Shown: positions 26,709 through 34,724 of the stretch, piece after piece
Layout of the letters: each line of letters opens with the position of its first letter
How positions within the stretch are numbered: the first letter of the stretch is position 1
Assembly (NCBI RefSeq): GCF_004348115.1
Contig: NZ_QPFB01000001.1
Location: 2,806,028 to 2,870,027, forward strand
Length of the DNA: 64,000 nucleotides
Origin: Stenotrophomonas sp. ATCM1_4
GTDB taxonomy: Bacteria > Pseudomonadota > Gammaproteobacteria > Xanthomonadales > Xanthomonadaceae
Direction of reading: 5' to 3'
The notes under the pieces: model-generated
Seen by the model: the letters and a program-made list of their open reading frames with translations, nothing else
Database searches by the model: none
What the model was told of the DNA's origin: nothing
Program-made: the position numbers and the translations under genes

Positions 26709-27092
26709 ATGGAAGAATCCCGCCACTACGCGATCGAGATCGAGGTTTCCCCTCGTTTCATCGACGACCAGTCGGCCCCTGAAGACGGGCGCTTCGCGTT
26801 CGCCTACACGATCCGCATCCAGAACCGCGGCAGCGTCCCCGCGCGGCTGATCAGCCGCCATTGGCGCATCACCGACGGCGAGGGCCGGGTCGAGCACGTC
26901 GACGGCGACGGCGTGGTCGGCGAACAGCCACGGCTGCGCCCGGGCGAGGAGTTCAGCTATACCTCCGGCGTCATGATCGGCACCGAGTACGGCACCATGC
27001 AGGGCCACTACGACATGCTCGCCGACGACGGCACCGAGTTCGCCGCGCCGATCGCACCGTTCGTGCTGTCCATTCCCAGGACGCTGCACTGA
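26709..27092 (+). CDS. apaG: ApaG (DUF525) protein
   Basis: A 127-residue fibronectin-III-like cytoplasmic protein, usual length for ApaG. It has [27 protein letters not shown] and the signature [14 protein letters not shown] with the Gly-rich loop. ApaG is co-encoded with ApaH in many proteobacteria, although its biochemical role is not settled. The start is ATG 26709 ([13 protein letters not shown]). Its TGA stop shares an A with the apaH ATG (TGATG), so translation is coupled. Confidence 0.95.
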   Translation: MEESRHYAIEIEVSPRFIDDQSAPEDGRFAFAYTIRIQNRGSVPARLISRHWRITDGEGRVEHVDGDGVVGEQPRLRPGEEFSYTSGVMIGTEYGTMQGHYDMLADDGTEFAAPIAPFVLSIPRTLH

Positions 27093-28102
27093 TGGCGACC
27101 TGGGCAATCGGCGACCTGCAGGGCTGTTACGACGTCACCCAGTCGCTGCTGGAGAAGATCAACTTCGACCCCGCCGTAGACCGGCTCTGGTTCTGCGGCG
27201 ACCTGGTCAACCGTGGCGGGCAATCGCTGGAGACCCTGCGCCTGGTGCATTCGCTGCGCGAGCAGAGCGTGGTGGTGCTGGGCAACCATGACCTGTCGCT
27301 GCTGGCCATCGGCGCCCGCAGCGAAGAGGAGCAGCGCAAGGTCAACCCGGACCTGCAGCGCATCGTGCTGGCCGAGGACCGCGACACCCTGCTCGACTGG
27401 CTGCGCCTGCAGAAGCTGGTGCACGCCGACCGCGAACTGGGCTGGATGATGTTCCATGCCGGGCTGGCGCCGAAGTGGACCGTCGCCCTGGCCGAGAAGC
27501 ATGCCCGCGAGGTCGAGCAGCAACTGCACGGCAACGGCTACCGCAAGCTGTTCCGCAACATGTACGGCGACAAGCCGGCCTGGTCGCCGGGGCTGAGCGG
27601 CTATGACCGCTCGCGCGCGATCATCAACATCTTCACCCGCATGCGCTACTGCACCCCCAGTGGCCGCATCGGCATGGAGGACAAGGGCACGCCCGGCACC
27701 CAACCGCAGGGCATGTACCCCTGGTTCGAAGTACCCGGCCGCGTGGAGCGCGAGCTGAAGATGGTCTGCGGCCACTGGTCGGCGCTGGGCCTGACCATCA
27801 CCCAGGGCGTGCACGCCATCGACACCGGTGCGGTCTGGGGCGGCAAGCTCACCGCGCTGCAGCTGGACAGCGAGGACCTGCGCGTGGTGCAGGTGCCGGG
27901 CCGTGACGTACCCGCGCCGGTCCCCGGTGCGCATCCGCCGCGCAAACCCAAGCCGGAGCGCCCGGCCGAGCCCCGCGGCGAGCAGCCCGCGCGCGGCGAA
28001 CCGCGCCGACGCCCGCGCCGTCGGCGACCGGGTGCGGGTAATGGCGGTGGCAACAATGCCGGCACCCACGGCGCTCCGCCCACCGTCGGGCCGGGTGAAT
28101 GA
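27092..28102 (+). CDS. apaH: Symmetrical diadenosine tetraphosphatase with a basic C-terminal tail
   Basis: Hydrolyses Ap4A to two ADP and affects stress and RNA 5'-cap turnover. The phosphoesterase motifs are GDLQGCYD (7-14), GDLVNRG and GNHD, with later His residues in MMFHAG and CGHWSALG. E. coli ApaH ends at about 280 residues, but this product is 336. From about residue 277 it carries a Pro/Arg/Gly-rich tail (PRKPKPERPAEPRG, then RRRPRRRRPGAGNGGGNN) with no predicted fold, possibly an RNA-binding extension. It overlaps the next gene by ATGA (28099-28102). Confidence 0.94.
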   Translation: MATWAIGDLQGCYDVTQSLLEKINFDPAVDRLWFCGDLVNRGGQSLETLRLVHSLREQSVVVLGNHDLSLLAIGARSEEEQRKVNPDLQRIVLAEDRDTLLDWLRLQKLVHADRELGWMMFHAGLAPKWTVALAEKHAREVEQQLHGNGYRKLFRNMYGDKPAWSPGLSGYDRSRAIINIFTRMRYCTPSGRIGMEDKGTPGTQPQGMYPWFEVPGRVERELKMVCGHWSALGLTITQGVHAIDTGAVWGGKLTALQLDSEDLRVVQVPGRDVPAPVPGAHPPRKPKPERPAEPRGEQPARGEPRRRPRRRRPGAGNGGGNNAGTHGAPPTVGPGE

Positions 28103-28731
28103 TCCGCGGGCCATCAGCCCTGCTGCTGATGGCCTCCGTCCTGCTCGGCGCCTGCCGGCAGGAAGTCCCCCACTCCACTGAACTGCCGCCTTCGCGTGCC
28201 CAGGCACCGGCGGTCACGTCCGTACCGCTGGTGGCCGCGGCACGTGCGCAGGTCGGCGTGACCGTGCGTTACGACCCGGCCTACTTCGCATTGGCCTATC
28301 CCGAAGGCGATCCTCCACGGGACCGTGGGGTCTGCACCGACGTGGTGGTACGCGCATTGCGCGGGGTCGGCATCGACCTGCAGGCGCGCATCCATGCGGA
28401 CATGCGCGCGCACTTTTCCGAGTACCCCCCGCTATGGGGCCTGTCGCGTACGGACCGCAACATCGACCACCGGCGCGTGCCCAACCAGATGCGCTGGATG
28501 CAGCGCCAGGGTTGGGAATTGCCGATCAGCGCGCAACCGGGCGACTACGCGCCCGGCGACATCGTCGCGTGGAAGCTCAACGGTAATGGCCTGCTGCACG
28601 TGGGCATCGTGTCCGATCGCCTGCTGGACGATGGCACGCCGCTGGTGCTGCACAACATCGCGCGCGGCACGCAGGAGGAGGATGTGTTGTTCCGGCACCG
28701 CATCATCGGGCACTACCGGATGCCGGGTTAA
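28099..28731 (+). CDS. DUF1287 lipoprotein
   Basis: A 210-residue protein. The lipobox is LLGAC at residues 15-19, so it is probably a lipoprotein. The mature part shows the DUF1287 pattern: VRYDPAYFALAYPEGDPPRDRGVCTDVVVRAL with a conserved Cys, YPPLWGLSRTDRNIDHRRVPN, and GDIVAWKLNGNGLLHVGIVSD with a conserved His. Together they suggest a papain/NlpC-like Cys-His fold. It could act on the cell wall, but catalysis is unproven. Its ATG overlaps the apaH stop, making it the last gene of the long lptD-to-DUF1287 run. Confidence 0.9.
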   Translation: MIRGPSALLLMASVLLGACRQEVPHSTELPPSRAQAPAVTSVPLVAAARAQVGVTVRYDPAYFALAYPEGDPPRDRGVCTDVVVRALRGVGIDLQARIHADMRAHFSEYPPLWGLSRTDRNIDHRRVPNQMRWMQRQGWELPISAQPGDYAPGDIVAWKLNGNGLLHVGIVSDRLLDDGTPLVLHNIARGTQEEDVLFRHRIIGHYRMPG

Positions 28732-28750
28732 GGCAAAGGCTTACCCCTCC

Positions 28751-28779
28751 CCCTCCCCTTGGCTGCGCCAAAGGGAGGG
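28751..28779. repeat. CCCTCCC-type palindromic element, copy A
   Basis: A 29-nt imperfect palindrome: CCCTCCCCTTGGC, loop TGC, then GCCAAAGGGAGGG with one mismatch. It is the exact reverse complement of copy B at 28875-28903, and shares its layout with 11635-11663. Confidence 0.85.
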
Positions 28780-28789
28780 CGCGGATCCT

Positions 28790-28861
28790 GCGAGCGTTCA
28801 GATCATCGCCGTGCGAGCGTCGTTCGGATCACCGCCCTGTGAGCGCTCAGATCATCGCGCA
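28790..28861. repeat. Three degenerate tandem repeats of 23-26 bp
   Basis: Units at 28790-28812, 28813-28838 and 28839-28861 each read G(C/T)GAGCG...TC(A/G)GATCA(T/C)CGC. Units 1 and 3 are almost identical in TCAGATCATCGC; unit 2 carries a 3-bp insertion. They lie exactly between palindromes A and B. Confidence 0.75.
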
Positions 28862-28874
28862 GCCGCTGTTGGCC

Positions 28875-28903
28875 CCCTCCCTTTGGCGCAGCCAAGGGGA
28901 GGG
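28875..28903. repeat. CCCTCCC-type palindromic element, copy B (inverted)
   Basis: The exact reverse complement of copy A over all 29 nt, and itself an imperfect palindrome. The similarity continues outward as GGGGAGGGGT on the right of B and ACCCCTCCCC on the left of A. The pair could fold into one long cruciform or two hairpins. Confidence 0.85.
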
Positions 28904-28947
28904 CTGGGGAGGGGTTCGCTGTTCCAGCAGTCTGAGAAACGGCGCCA

Positions 28948-28990
28948 GCTTCGCAGCCGAGGCCGCTCCTACCCGCTAGGCCGCGCCTAC
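28948..28990 (-). repeat. GTAG-headed REP-like element plus a truncated second head
   Basis: On the minus strand, GTAGGAGCGGCCTCGGCTGC then GAAGC runs from 28972 down to 28948. A partial second copy (GTAGGCGCGGC) runs from 28990 down to 28980. The TAG of this outer GTAG is the stop codon of folA (28987-28989). Confidence 0.8.
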
Positions 28991-29517
28991 CGGCGGATGT
29001 AGTGGGCGAAGCGGAAGGCGTAGGCGTGCCGGTCGTCGGCCGCGTGCGGCTGGCTGTCCACCTCCTGCCACTGGGCCGGGTCCACGGCCGGGAAATGCGT
29101 ATCGGCCACCACCTCGGCGTCCACCCAGGTCAGGTACAGGTCGGTGGCCTGATCGATCAGCAATCGGTAGATCTCACCCCCGCCGATCACGCACAGTTCG
29201 GACGCGCCTTGCGCCAGCGCGATGGCCTGCGCCTGCTGCAGCGATGCCACCGCCTGCATGCCCTCGAACGGCACCTGGCCGCTGCGGGTCAGCACCAGGT
29301 TGGTCCGCCCCGGCAGCGCGCGACCGAGCGACTGCGCGGTCCTGCGCCCCATCAGGATCGGCTTGCCCAGCGTGAGCGTCTTGAAGTGCCTGAAATCATC
29401 TGGCAGGTGCCACGGCATGCCGTTTTCCTGGCCGATGCCGCGATTGCGGTCCAGCGCGGCGATCATCGACAGCCGCAGCTGCACCGGGGTTGCCGCTTCG
29501 CCGTTCGCCGTTCCCAT
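28987..29517 (-). CDS. folA: Dihydrofolate reductase
   Basis: Reduces dihydrofolate to tetrahydrofolate with NADPH. From ATG 29517 the product has 176 residues. The start region QLRLSMIAALDRNRGIGQENGMPWHLPDDFRHFKTLTLG matches chromosomal DHFR, with the catalytic acidic Asp in HLPDDF. GRRTAQSLGRALPGRTNLVLTR and CVIGGGEIYRLLI are the NADPH-site motifs. An alternative GTG start at 29529 would overlap the thyA stop (GTGA) and add four residues. It is the last gene of lgt-thyA-folA, giving one-carbon coupling with thymidylate synthase. Confidence 0.95.
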   Translation of the reverse strand: MGTANGEAATPVQLRLSMIAALDRNRGIGQENGMPWHLPDDFRHFKTLTLGKPILMGRRTAQSLGRALPGRTNLVLTRSGQVPFEGMQAVASLQQAQAIALAQGASELCVIGGGEIYRLLIDQATDLYLTWVDAEVVADTHFPAVDPAQWQEVDSQPHAADDRHAYAFRFAHYIRR

Positions 29518-29525
29518 CCCCAGGC

Positions 29526-30320
29526 TCACACCGCCACCGGTGCCTTGATCGCCGGGTGCGGGTCGTAGCCGTCGATACGGATGTCCTCGAAACGGAAACC
29601 GAACAGGTCGGTGACCTCCGGGTTCAACCACAGCGTCGGCAGCGCGCGCGGCGCACGCGACAACTGTTCGCGCGCCTGCTCGTAGTGATTGGAATACAGG
29701 TGTGCATCACCCAGCGTGTGCACGAAATCGCCCACGCCCAGGCCGGTGGCCTGCGCCACCATGTGGGTCAGCAACGCGTAGCTGGCGATGTTGAACGGCA
29801 CGCCGAGGAAGATGTCGCCGCTGCGCTGGTATAGCTGGCAGCTGAGCTTGCCGTCGACCACGTAGAACTGGAACAGGTTGTGGCAGGGCATCAGCGCCAT
29901 CTGCAACAACTCGCCCACGTTCCATGCGCTGACCACCAGCCGGCGCGAATCCGGGTTGCGCTTGATCTCCTCGACCAGCCACTGCATCTGGTCGATCTCG
30001 CGCCCGTCGGCGGTGGCCCAGCTGCGCCACTGCTTGCCGTAGACCGGACCGAGGTCGCCGTTGGCATCGGCCCACTCGTCCCAGATCCGCACGTTGTTGT
30101 CCTTCAGGTAGGCGATGTTGGTATCGCCCTTCAGGAACCACAGCAGCTCGTGGATGATCGAGCGCAGGTGCAGCTTCTTGGTGGTGACCAGCGGGAAGCC
30201 TTCGTTGAGGTCGAAGCGCATCTGCCAGCCGAACACGCTGCGCGTGCCGGTGCCGGTGCGGTCGGACTTCTCGCTGCCGTGCTCGAGCACGTGCCGCAGC
30301 AGATCCAGGTAGGGCTTCAC
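29526..30320 (-). CDS. thyA: Thymidylate synthase
   Basis: Methylates dUMP to dTMP with methylene-tetrahydrofolate. The length of 264 residues is identical to E. coli ThyA, and the catalytic cysteine is C146 in [11 protein letters not shown]. Other motifs: [48 protein letters not shown] and the C-terminal APVAV-type end ([10 protein letters not shown]). The GTG start at 30320 overlaps the lgt TGA (GTGA), as in the enterobacterial lgt-thyA arrangement, so it is translated by coupling. The folA start lies within 10 bp of its stop. Confidence 0.97.
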   Translation of the reverse strand: MKPYLDLLRHVLEHGSEKSDRTGTGTRSVFGWQMRFDLNEGFPLVTTKKLHLRSIIHELLWFLKGDTNIAYLKDNNVRIWDEWADANGDLGPVYGKQWRSWATADGREIDQMQWLVEEIKRNPDSRRLVVSAWNVGELLQMALMPCHNLFQFYVVDGKLSCQLYQRSGDIFLGVPFNIASYALLTHMVAQATGLGVGDFVHTLGDAHLYSNHYEQAREQLSRAPRALPTLWLNPEVTDLFGFRFEDIRIDGYDPHPAIKAPVAV

Positions 30321-31222
30321 GCTTTTTCCTCCAGCGGCAGGACCGGCTGCAGCACCGGGGCACGGCGCGACATCACCAGCAGGATCACGCCCAGCGCGAT
30401 CAGCGGCAGGCTCAGGATCTGGCCACGGGTCAGCCAGTCAAACGCCACGTAGGCGCCGTTGTCGGGCATGCGCACGAACTCGACCAGGAAACGGAAGGCG
30501 CCGTACATCAACGCGAACAGGCCGGACACGGCGTAACGCGGGCGCGGCTTCATCGAGTACAGCCACAACACCACGAACATCACCAGCCCTTCCAGCACCG
30601 CTTCATACAACTGCGAGGGATGGCGCGCGTACTGGGTAAGCAGCCCGGCGGCGAAGTCCTGCTTGATCTGCGCGGCCGACATCAGCTGCTCCATCGTCGG
30701 CAGGCCCGCCGGCACGTCCTTCAACGGCGAATGCGGGAACACCACGCCCCAGCCGGAATGAGTGAACTTGCCCCACAACTCACCGCCGACGAAATTGCCC
30801 AGCCGGCCGAAGCCCAGGCCCAGCGGCACCAGCGGCGCGACGAAATCAATGGTGTCGAAAAAGTGCTGGCGCTGCTTGCGCGTCCACCACCAGCCGGCGA
30901 TCAGCACGCCGAGCAGGCCGCCATGGAAGCTCATGCCACCTTCCCATACGCGCAGCAGCAGCAACGGGTTATGCAGGAACTCGGCGGTGGCATAGAACAG
31001 CATGTAGCCGATGCGCCCGCCCAGCACCACGCCGAGCATGGCGTAGAACAGCAGGTCCGAAAAACCGTTCATGCTCACGCCCGGCAGGCGCCCGGCGAGG
31101 ATCCGCTGCCGGCCCAGCCACCAGGCGGCGCCGAAGCCCAGCAGATACATGATGCCGTACCAGTGCACCGAGATCGGCCCCAGGCTGAAGGCGATGGGGT
31201 CTATGTCATGGAGATAGATCAT
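30317..31222 (-). CDS. lgt: Prolipoprotein diacylglyceryl transferase
   Basis: An inner-membrane enzyme that moves diacylglycerol from phosphatidylglycerol to the lipobox cysteine of prolipoproteins. From ATG 31222 the product is 301 residues with about seven membrane segments. Signature motifs are [56 protein letters not shown] and [13 protein letters not shown]. An upstream in-frame extension to 31417 is not supported because the family starts at [27 protein letters not shown] sequence. The 3' end overlaps thyA. Confidence 0.97.
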   Translation of the reverse strand: MIYLHDIDPIAFSLGPISVHWYGIMYLLGFGAAWWLGRQRILAGRLPGVSMNGFSDLLFYAMLGVVLGGRIGYMLFYATAEFLHNPLLLLRVWEGGMSFHGGLLGVLIAGWWWTRKQRQHFFDTIDFVAPLVPLGLGFGRLGNFVGGELWGKFTHSGWGVVFPHSPLKDVPAGLPTMEQLMSAAQIKQDFAAGLLTQYARHPSQLYEAVLEGLVMFVVLWLYSMKPRPRYAVSGLFALMYGAFRFLVEFVRMPDNGAYVAFDWLTRGQILSLPLIALGVILLVMSRRAPVLQPVLPLEEKA

Positions 31223-31286
31223 GAAGGCACTGTCTGGCGAACGAAGTCCTATTCTCGGGGCTGCATTCCCTGCGTCAACCGCCCAC

Positions 31287-31778
31287 TCAGCCAAGCAGCT
31301 GCGGGCGGTCAGGCAACTCGTTGCCACGTGGTCGGTCCGGGTCGGCGGGAAAGTGCCGGGCCAGCAGCTGCGAGACCTCGGCCACGGCGGCCAACACGGC
31401 CGCCTCGCGGTCGCCACTGCCCAGTTGCACGCGCAGGTGCTCGCAGACCTGCTGCCACTGCCCGGCCTCGATGCGGCCCGACAGGCCGCGGTCGGGCACG
31501 ATCTCGATGGCGTGGTCGGCCAGCAGCAGGTAGATCAGCACTCCGTTGTTGGCCTCGGTGTCCCAGGTGCGCAGCACCGCGAAGGCATGCTCGGCGCGCT
31601 GCCGGGCATCCACGCCCCGCCAGAGCATCGGCAAGGACAGGTCCGACTCCACGGCGAACATCACCTGGCCGCCGTGCTGGCGCTCACCGTCGGCGATGGC
31701 CCGGGCGATCCGCTCCAGGCTGGCTTCCGGGAAAACCGCATGGGCCGAGGGCGAGAACACATGGCGCAACCAGCGCAT
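31287..31778 (-). CDS. TPM-domain protein (second TPM gene)
   Basis: A 163-residue protein beginning [21 protein letters not shown] with no clear signal peptide. It shows the TPM (TLP18.3/Psb32/MOLO-1) fold: [69 protein letters not shown]. It lacks the Gly-rich tail of its partner. The ATG at 31778 shares an A with the upstream stop (TGATG). TPM proteins paired with LemA are linked to envelope or membrane-protein maintenance, but the mechanism is unclear. Confidence 0.88.
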   Translation of the reverse strand: MRWLRHVFSPSAHAVFPEASLERIARAIADGERQHGGQVMFAVESDLSLPMLWRGVDARQRAEHAFAVLRTWDTEANNGVLIYLLLADHAIEIVPDRGLSGRIEAGQWQQVCEHLRVQLGSGDREAAVLAAVAEVSQLLARHFPADPDRPRGNELPDRPQLLG

Positions 31779-32656
31779 CACCAACTCCCCGAGGCGCCAC
31801 CGCCTCCCGATCGCCCGCCGCCGCCGGACCAGCCACCGCCGCCGAAGCCTCCGCCACCGCCAAAGCCCCCGCTCCCCCAGCCCCCGCCCCCGCCGCGGGC
31901 GAAGCCGCCGGAAGCCCTGCCGAAGGAGAAGAACAGCGCGGCGAAGGCCGCCATCACGCCATTGGTCAGCGTCAGCAGCAGCGCACCGGCAAGCCCGGCC
32001 AGCACCGCGGCAAGCAAGCCGCGCACCGCCTTGGGCTGCCGCGCCAACAGCAGGCGCATCAGCACCGCGGCAACCACGCCGATGCCGATCGCGAACAGGA
32101 AACTGTCCTCGCCGCCGTCCCTGCGCCCGCGGTTGCTGCTGACCTGGGCCGGCAGTTGCTCGCCATCAATCAGCTTGACCAGCACCCCTGTGGCGGCGGT
32201 GATGCCGCCGGCATAGTCATCCTGGCGGAAATGCGGCACCAGATACTCCTGGATCACCCGGTTGGCGATGGCATCGGGGATCGCCCCTTCCAGCCCGTAG
32301 CCGGGCTCGATGCGTACCCGCCGGTCGTCCTTGGCCACCACCAGCACCACCGCGTCATCCACGCCCTTGCGCCCGACCTTCCATTCGTCGAAGACGCGGG
32401 TGGTGTACTGGGCGATGTCCTCGGGCTGGGTGGTGGGCACGATCAGCACCTGCAGCTGGCTGCCCTTGCGCTGCTGCAGGGCCAGCGCCTGCTGCTCGAG
32501 TGCCTGCTTCTGCGCTGTGTCCAGGGTGCCGGTGACGTCCACCACCGGCGAGTCCAGCGGCGGGATCGGTGCCCGTTGCTGGGCCACCGCCAGGCCTGCC
32601 CAGCCCACGCCAAGCAGGCACAGCAACAGCCACAGCCGCGGCAGCAGGCCGGTCAT
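31778..32656 (-). CDS. YgcG-type TPM-domain membrane protein
   Basis: A 292-residue protein. The start MTGLLPRLWLLLCLLGVGWAGLAVAQQR is a signal peptide, so the TPM domain (about 30-165: SPVVDVTGTLDTAQKQALEQQ, WKVGRKGVDDAVVLVVAKDDRRVRIEPGYGLEGAIPD) is periplasmic. Two hydrophobic helices follow, then a Gly/Ser/Trp-rich tail (GGFARGGGGGWGSGGFGGGG). This is the standard YgcG layout. It lies 10 bp after lemA and is coupled to the second TPM gene. An upstream ORF extension to 32791 overlaps lemA and is rejected. Confidence 0.92.
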   Translation of the reverse strand: MTGLLPRLWLLLCLLGVGWAGLAVAQQRAPIPPLDSPVVDVTGTLDTAQKQALEQQALALQQRKGSQLQVLIVPTTQPEDIAQYTTRVFDEWKVGRKGVDDAVVLVVAKDDRRVRIEPGYGLEGAIPDAIANRVIQEYLVPHFRQDDYAGGITAATGVLVKLIDGEQLPAQVSSNRGRRDGGEDSFLFAIGIGVVAAVLMRLLLARQPKAVRGLLAAVLAGLAGALLLTLTNGVMAAFAALFFSFGRASGGFARGGGGGWGSGGFGGGGGFGGGGWSGGGGRSGGGGASGSW

Positions 32657-32666
32657 CGGCACGAAC

Positions 32667-33299
32667 TCACTGCGCCGGCGCAGGCGCCGGTTGCGGTGCC
32701 GGCGGCTGCGGCTGTTGGTTGCCGAAGTTGACCGCCGGCGGCTGGGCGATCTGCGCCTCGTTCTCCACGCTGAAATTCGGCTTGGCCGCATAGCCGAACA
32801 TCTTGGCGGTGATCACCTGCGGGAACGAGCGGATGTAGGTGTTGTAGTCCTGCACCAGCTGGATGTAGCGGCCGCGGGCCACGGTGATGCGGTTCTCGGT
32901 GCCTTCCAGCTGCGCCTGCAGGTCACGGAAGTTCTGGTCCGACTTCAGCGTCGGGTAGTTCTCGCTGACCACCAGCAGCCGCGACAGCGCGCTGCCCAGC
33001 TCGCCCTGGGCCTGCTGGAACTGGGCCAGCGAGTCGGCATCGTCGGCGTTGACCTGGATCTGCCCGACCTTGGCGCGGGCGTTGGTGACCTCGGTCAGCA
33101 CCTGGCGCTCCTGCTGGGCGTAGCCCTGCACGGTGTTGACCAGGTTGGGGATCAGGTCGGCGCGGCGCTTGTACTGGTTCAGCACCTCGGACCAGCCGGC
33201 CTTGACCGCCTCGTCCTTCTGCTGGATGGCGTTGTAGCCACACCCGGAAATGGAGATTGCCGCCACGACGAGCAGCATCAAGCGGAGGAACTGGCGCAT
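32667..33299 (-). CDS. LemA-family lipoprotein
   Basis: A 210-residue protein from ATG 33299 (MRQFLRLMLLVVAAISISGCGYN) with lipobox ISGC at residues 17-20. The LemA coiled, four-helix body follows: QQKDEAVKAGWSEVLNQYKRRADLIPNLVNTVQGYAQQE, then ARGRYIQLVQDYNTYIRSFPQVITAKMFGY. It ends in a Pro/Gln/Ala-rich tail. LemA genes next to YgcG-type TPM genes are widespread. It is the first gene of this three-gene unit. Confidence 0.94.
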   Translation of the reverse strand: MRQFLRLMLLVVAAISISGCGYNAIQQKDEAVKAGWSEVLNQYKRRADLIPNLVNTVQGYAQQERQVLTEVTNARAKVGQIQVNADDADSLAQFQQAQGELGSALSRLLVVSENYPTLKSDQNFRDLQAQLEGTENRITVARGRYIQLVQDYNTYIRSFPQVITAKMFGYAAKPNFSVENEAQIAQPPAVNFGNQQPQPPAPQPAPAPAQ

Positions 33300-33362
33300 G
33301 GTCGGGTCCTTGGACGTCGGAGTGCCGAGCATGCCACGGCCGGGGTGCAGCGTGTGCCAAAG

Positions 33363-33389
33363 CAAAGGGCCGGCAATGCCGGCCCTTTG
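33363..33389 (-). terminator. Intrinsic terminator after terC
   Basis: A 12-bp stem (33363-33374 with 33378-33389; CAAAGGGCCGGC/GCCGGCCCTTTG) around AAT. Read on the minus strand it follows the terC stop by 9 bp and is followed by CTTTGG. It separates terC from lemA. Confidence 0.85.
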
Positions 33390-33397
33390 TGATTCGT

Positions 33398-34147
33398 TTA
33401 CCAGTCTTCCGAACCCGGTACGTGGTGCTGCTTGGCGTTGCGCCGCATCAGCAGGTTCAGCCACTCGACCAGGACCGAGAAGCCCATCGCCGCGTAGATG
33501 TAGGGCTTGGGCACGTGGACATCGAAGCCGTCCAGCACCAGCACCGTGCCGACCATCAGGATGAAGGCCAGCGCCAGCAGCTTCACGGTCGGGTTGGCGT
33601 CGATGAAACGGCCCAGCGGGTTGGCCGCCAGCAGCATCACCGCCACCGACAGCAGCACCGCGCAGACCATCACCGGCACGTGGTCGGCGATGCCGACGGC
33701 GGTGATCACCGAGTCCAGCGAGAACACGATGTCGATCACCGCGATCTGCGCGATCACCATGCCGAACGCGGCCGAGGCCTTGGTGGTGGTCGGGTCGGCG
33801 TCTTCACCGCCACTGACCAGCTCGCGGATTTCCTTGATGCCCTTGTAGAGCAGGAACAGGCCGCCGACGATCAGTACCAGGTCGCGGATGGAGATGCCCA
33901 TCCCGGCGATGGTGAACAGGTTGTTCTCCATGTGCGCCAGGTAGGCCAGCGAGATCAGCAGCAGGATGCGGGTGATGCAGGCCACCGCGATGCCGACGCG
34001 ACGCGCCAGCGGGCGCTTGTGCTCGGGCAGGCGCCCCACCGCGATGGAGATGAACACCAGGTTGTCGATGCCCAGCACGATTTCCAGCGCACTGAGCATG
34101 AACAGCGTGACCCATACGTTCGGGTCGGCAAGAAACTCAAAAGACAT
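33398..34147 (-). CDS. TerC-family membrane protein
   Basis: A 249-residue polytopic protein with about seven membrane segments. Hallmark motifs are LEIVLGIDNLVFISI near residue 20 and its mirrored partner IVFSLDSVITAVGIAD, each with the conserved acidic residue inside a helix. The cytoplasmic loop carries ELVSGGEDADPTTTK. TerC proteins (Alx, YoaE-type) are linked to manganese export and metallation of exoenzymes, or tellurite resistance in some operons. No ter genes are adjacent. The 54-bp leader is too short for a yybP-ykoY Mn riboswitch. Confidence 0.93.
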   Translation of the reverse strand: MSFEFLADPNVWVTLFMLSALEIVLGIDNLVFISIAVGRLPEHKRPLARRVGIAVACITRILLLISLAYLAHMENNLFTIAGMGISIRDLVLIVGGLFLLYKGIKEIRELVSGGEDADPTTTKASAAFGMVIAQIAVIDIVFSLDSVITAVGIADHVPVMVCAVLLSVAVMLLAANPLGRFIDANPTVKLLALAFILMVGTVLVLDGFDVHVPKPYIYAAMGFSVLVEWLNLLMRRNAKQHHVPGSEDW

Positions 34148-34200
34148 GCACGCAATCCTTCAATAGAACCCAACTACCCCGCGCCACCCGGCGCGTGGTT

Positions 34201-34581
34201 TCAGAAAAGACGGGGAACCAGCAACAGGCCCCAGCACACCAGCACGTTCATCATCAGCACGAACACCGCCGCCGAACCCATGTCCTTGGCGCGGCCGGCC
34301 AGCACGTGGTACTCCGGGCCATAGCGCTCGATCACGGCCTCGATGGCCGAATTGGCCAGCTCCATGGCCAGCACCAGCAGCATCGAGCCGATCATCAGGA
34401 CCTGCTCGACCGGGGTCTGCCCCAGCCACAGCGCCAGCGGGGTGAGGACCACGAACAGGTAGACCTCCAGGCGGAACGAGGACTCGTGCAGCCAGGCCGC
34501 GCGCAGGCCCTGCCAGGACCACTGGGCCGCCTTGAAGATGCGGCCCGGACCGCGCGGCATATGGCCGGTCTGGTCAGCCAT
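34201..34581 (-). CDS. dgkA: Diacylglycerol kinase
   Basis: A 126-residue integral membrane kinase that recycles diacylglycerol to phosphatidic acid. Three transmembrane helices and motifs match the DgkA trimeric family: AAWLHESSFRLEVYL, then MELANSAIEAVIERYGPEYHVLAGRAKDMGSAAVFVLM, with the catalytic Glu and Asn in ELANSAIE and KDMGSAAV. ATG 34581 gives the normal length; a longer ORF upstream runs antisense-like through low-coding sequence and is not used. It lies between terC and a sensor kinase gene, with a GC hairpin upstream. Confidence 0.94.
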   Translation of the reverse strand: MADQTGHMPRGPGRIFKAAQWSWQGLRAAWLHESSFRLEVYLFVVLTPLALWLGQTPVEQVLMIGSMLLVLAMELANSAIEAVIERYGPEYHVLAGRAKDMGSAAVFVLMMNVLVCWGLLLVPRLF

Positions 34582-34597
34582 GGCACACCTTGCCAGT

Positions 34598-34617
34598 CGC
34601 CGCGCCACGGCGCGGCG
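34598..34617 (-). terminator. GC-rich hairpin between the sensor kinase and dgkA
   Basis: CGCCGCGCC (34598-34606) pairs with GGCGCGGCG (34609-34617). It lies just upstream of the dgkA start and 108 bp past the kinase stop. No T run follows, so it may be a weak terminator or a structured dgkA leader. Confidence 0.4.
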
Positions 34618-34724
34618 GGTACAGATCAAACAGGGGAGCTGCCATGAACGATGACACCGGTTGCGGATAGGCAATGGGCAATTTTGCCACATCTGCCCGT
34701 TCACTTCCCGGAACCGGCCGCCGC

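Noticed and set aside
34148..34200. Manganese (yybP-ykoY) riboswitch before terC
   Set aside because: Only 53 bp lie between dgkA and terC, not enough for the aptamer, and no matching pairing is visible.
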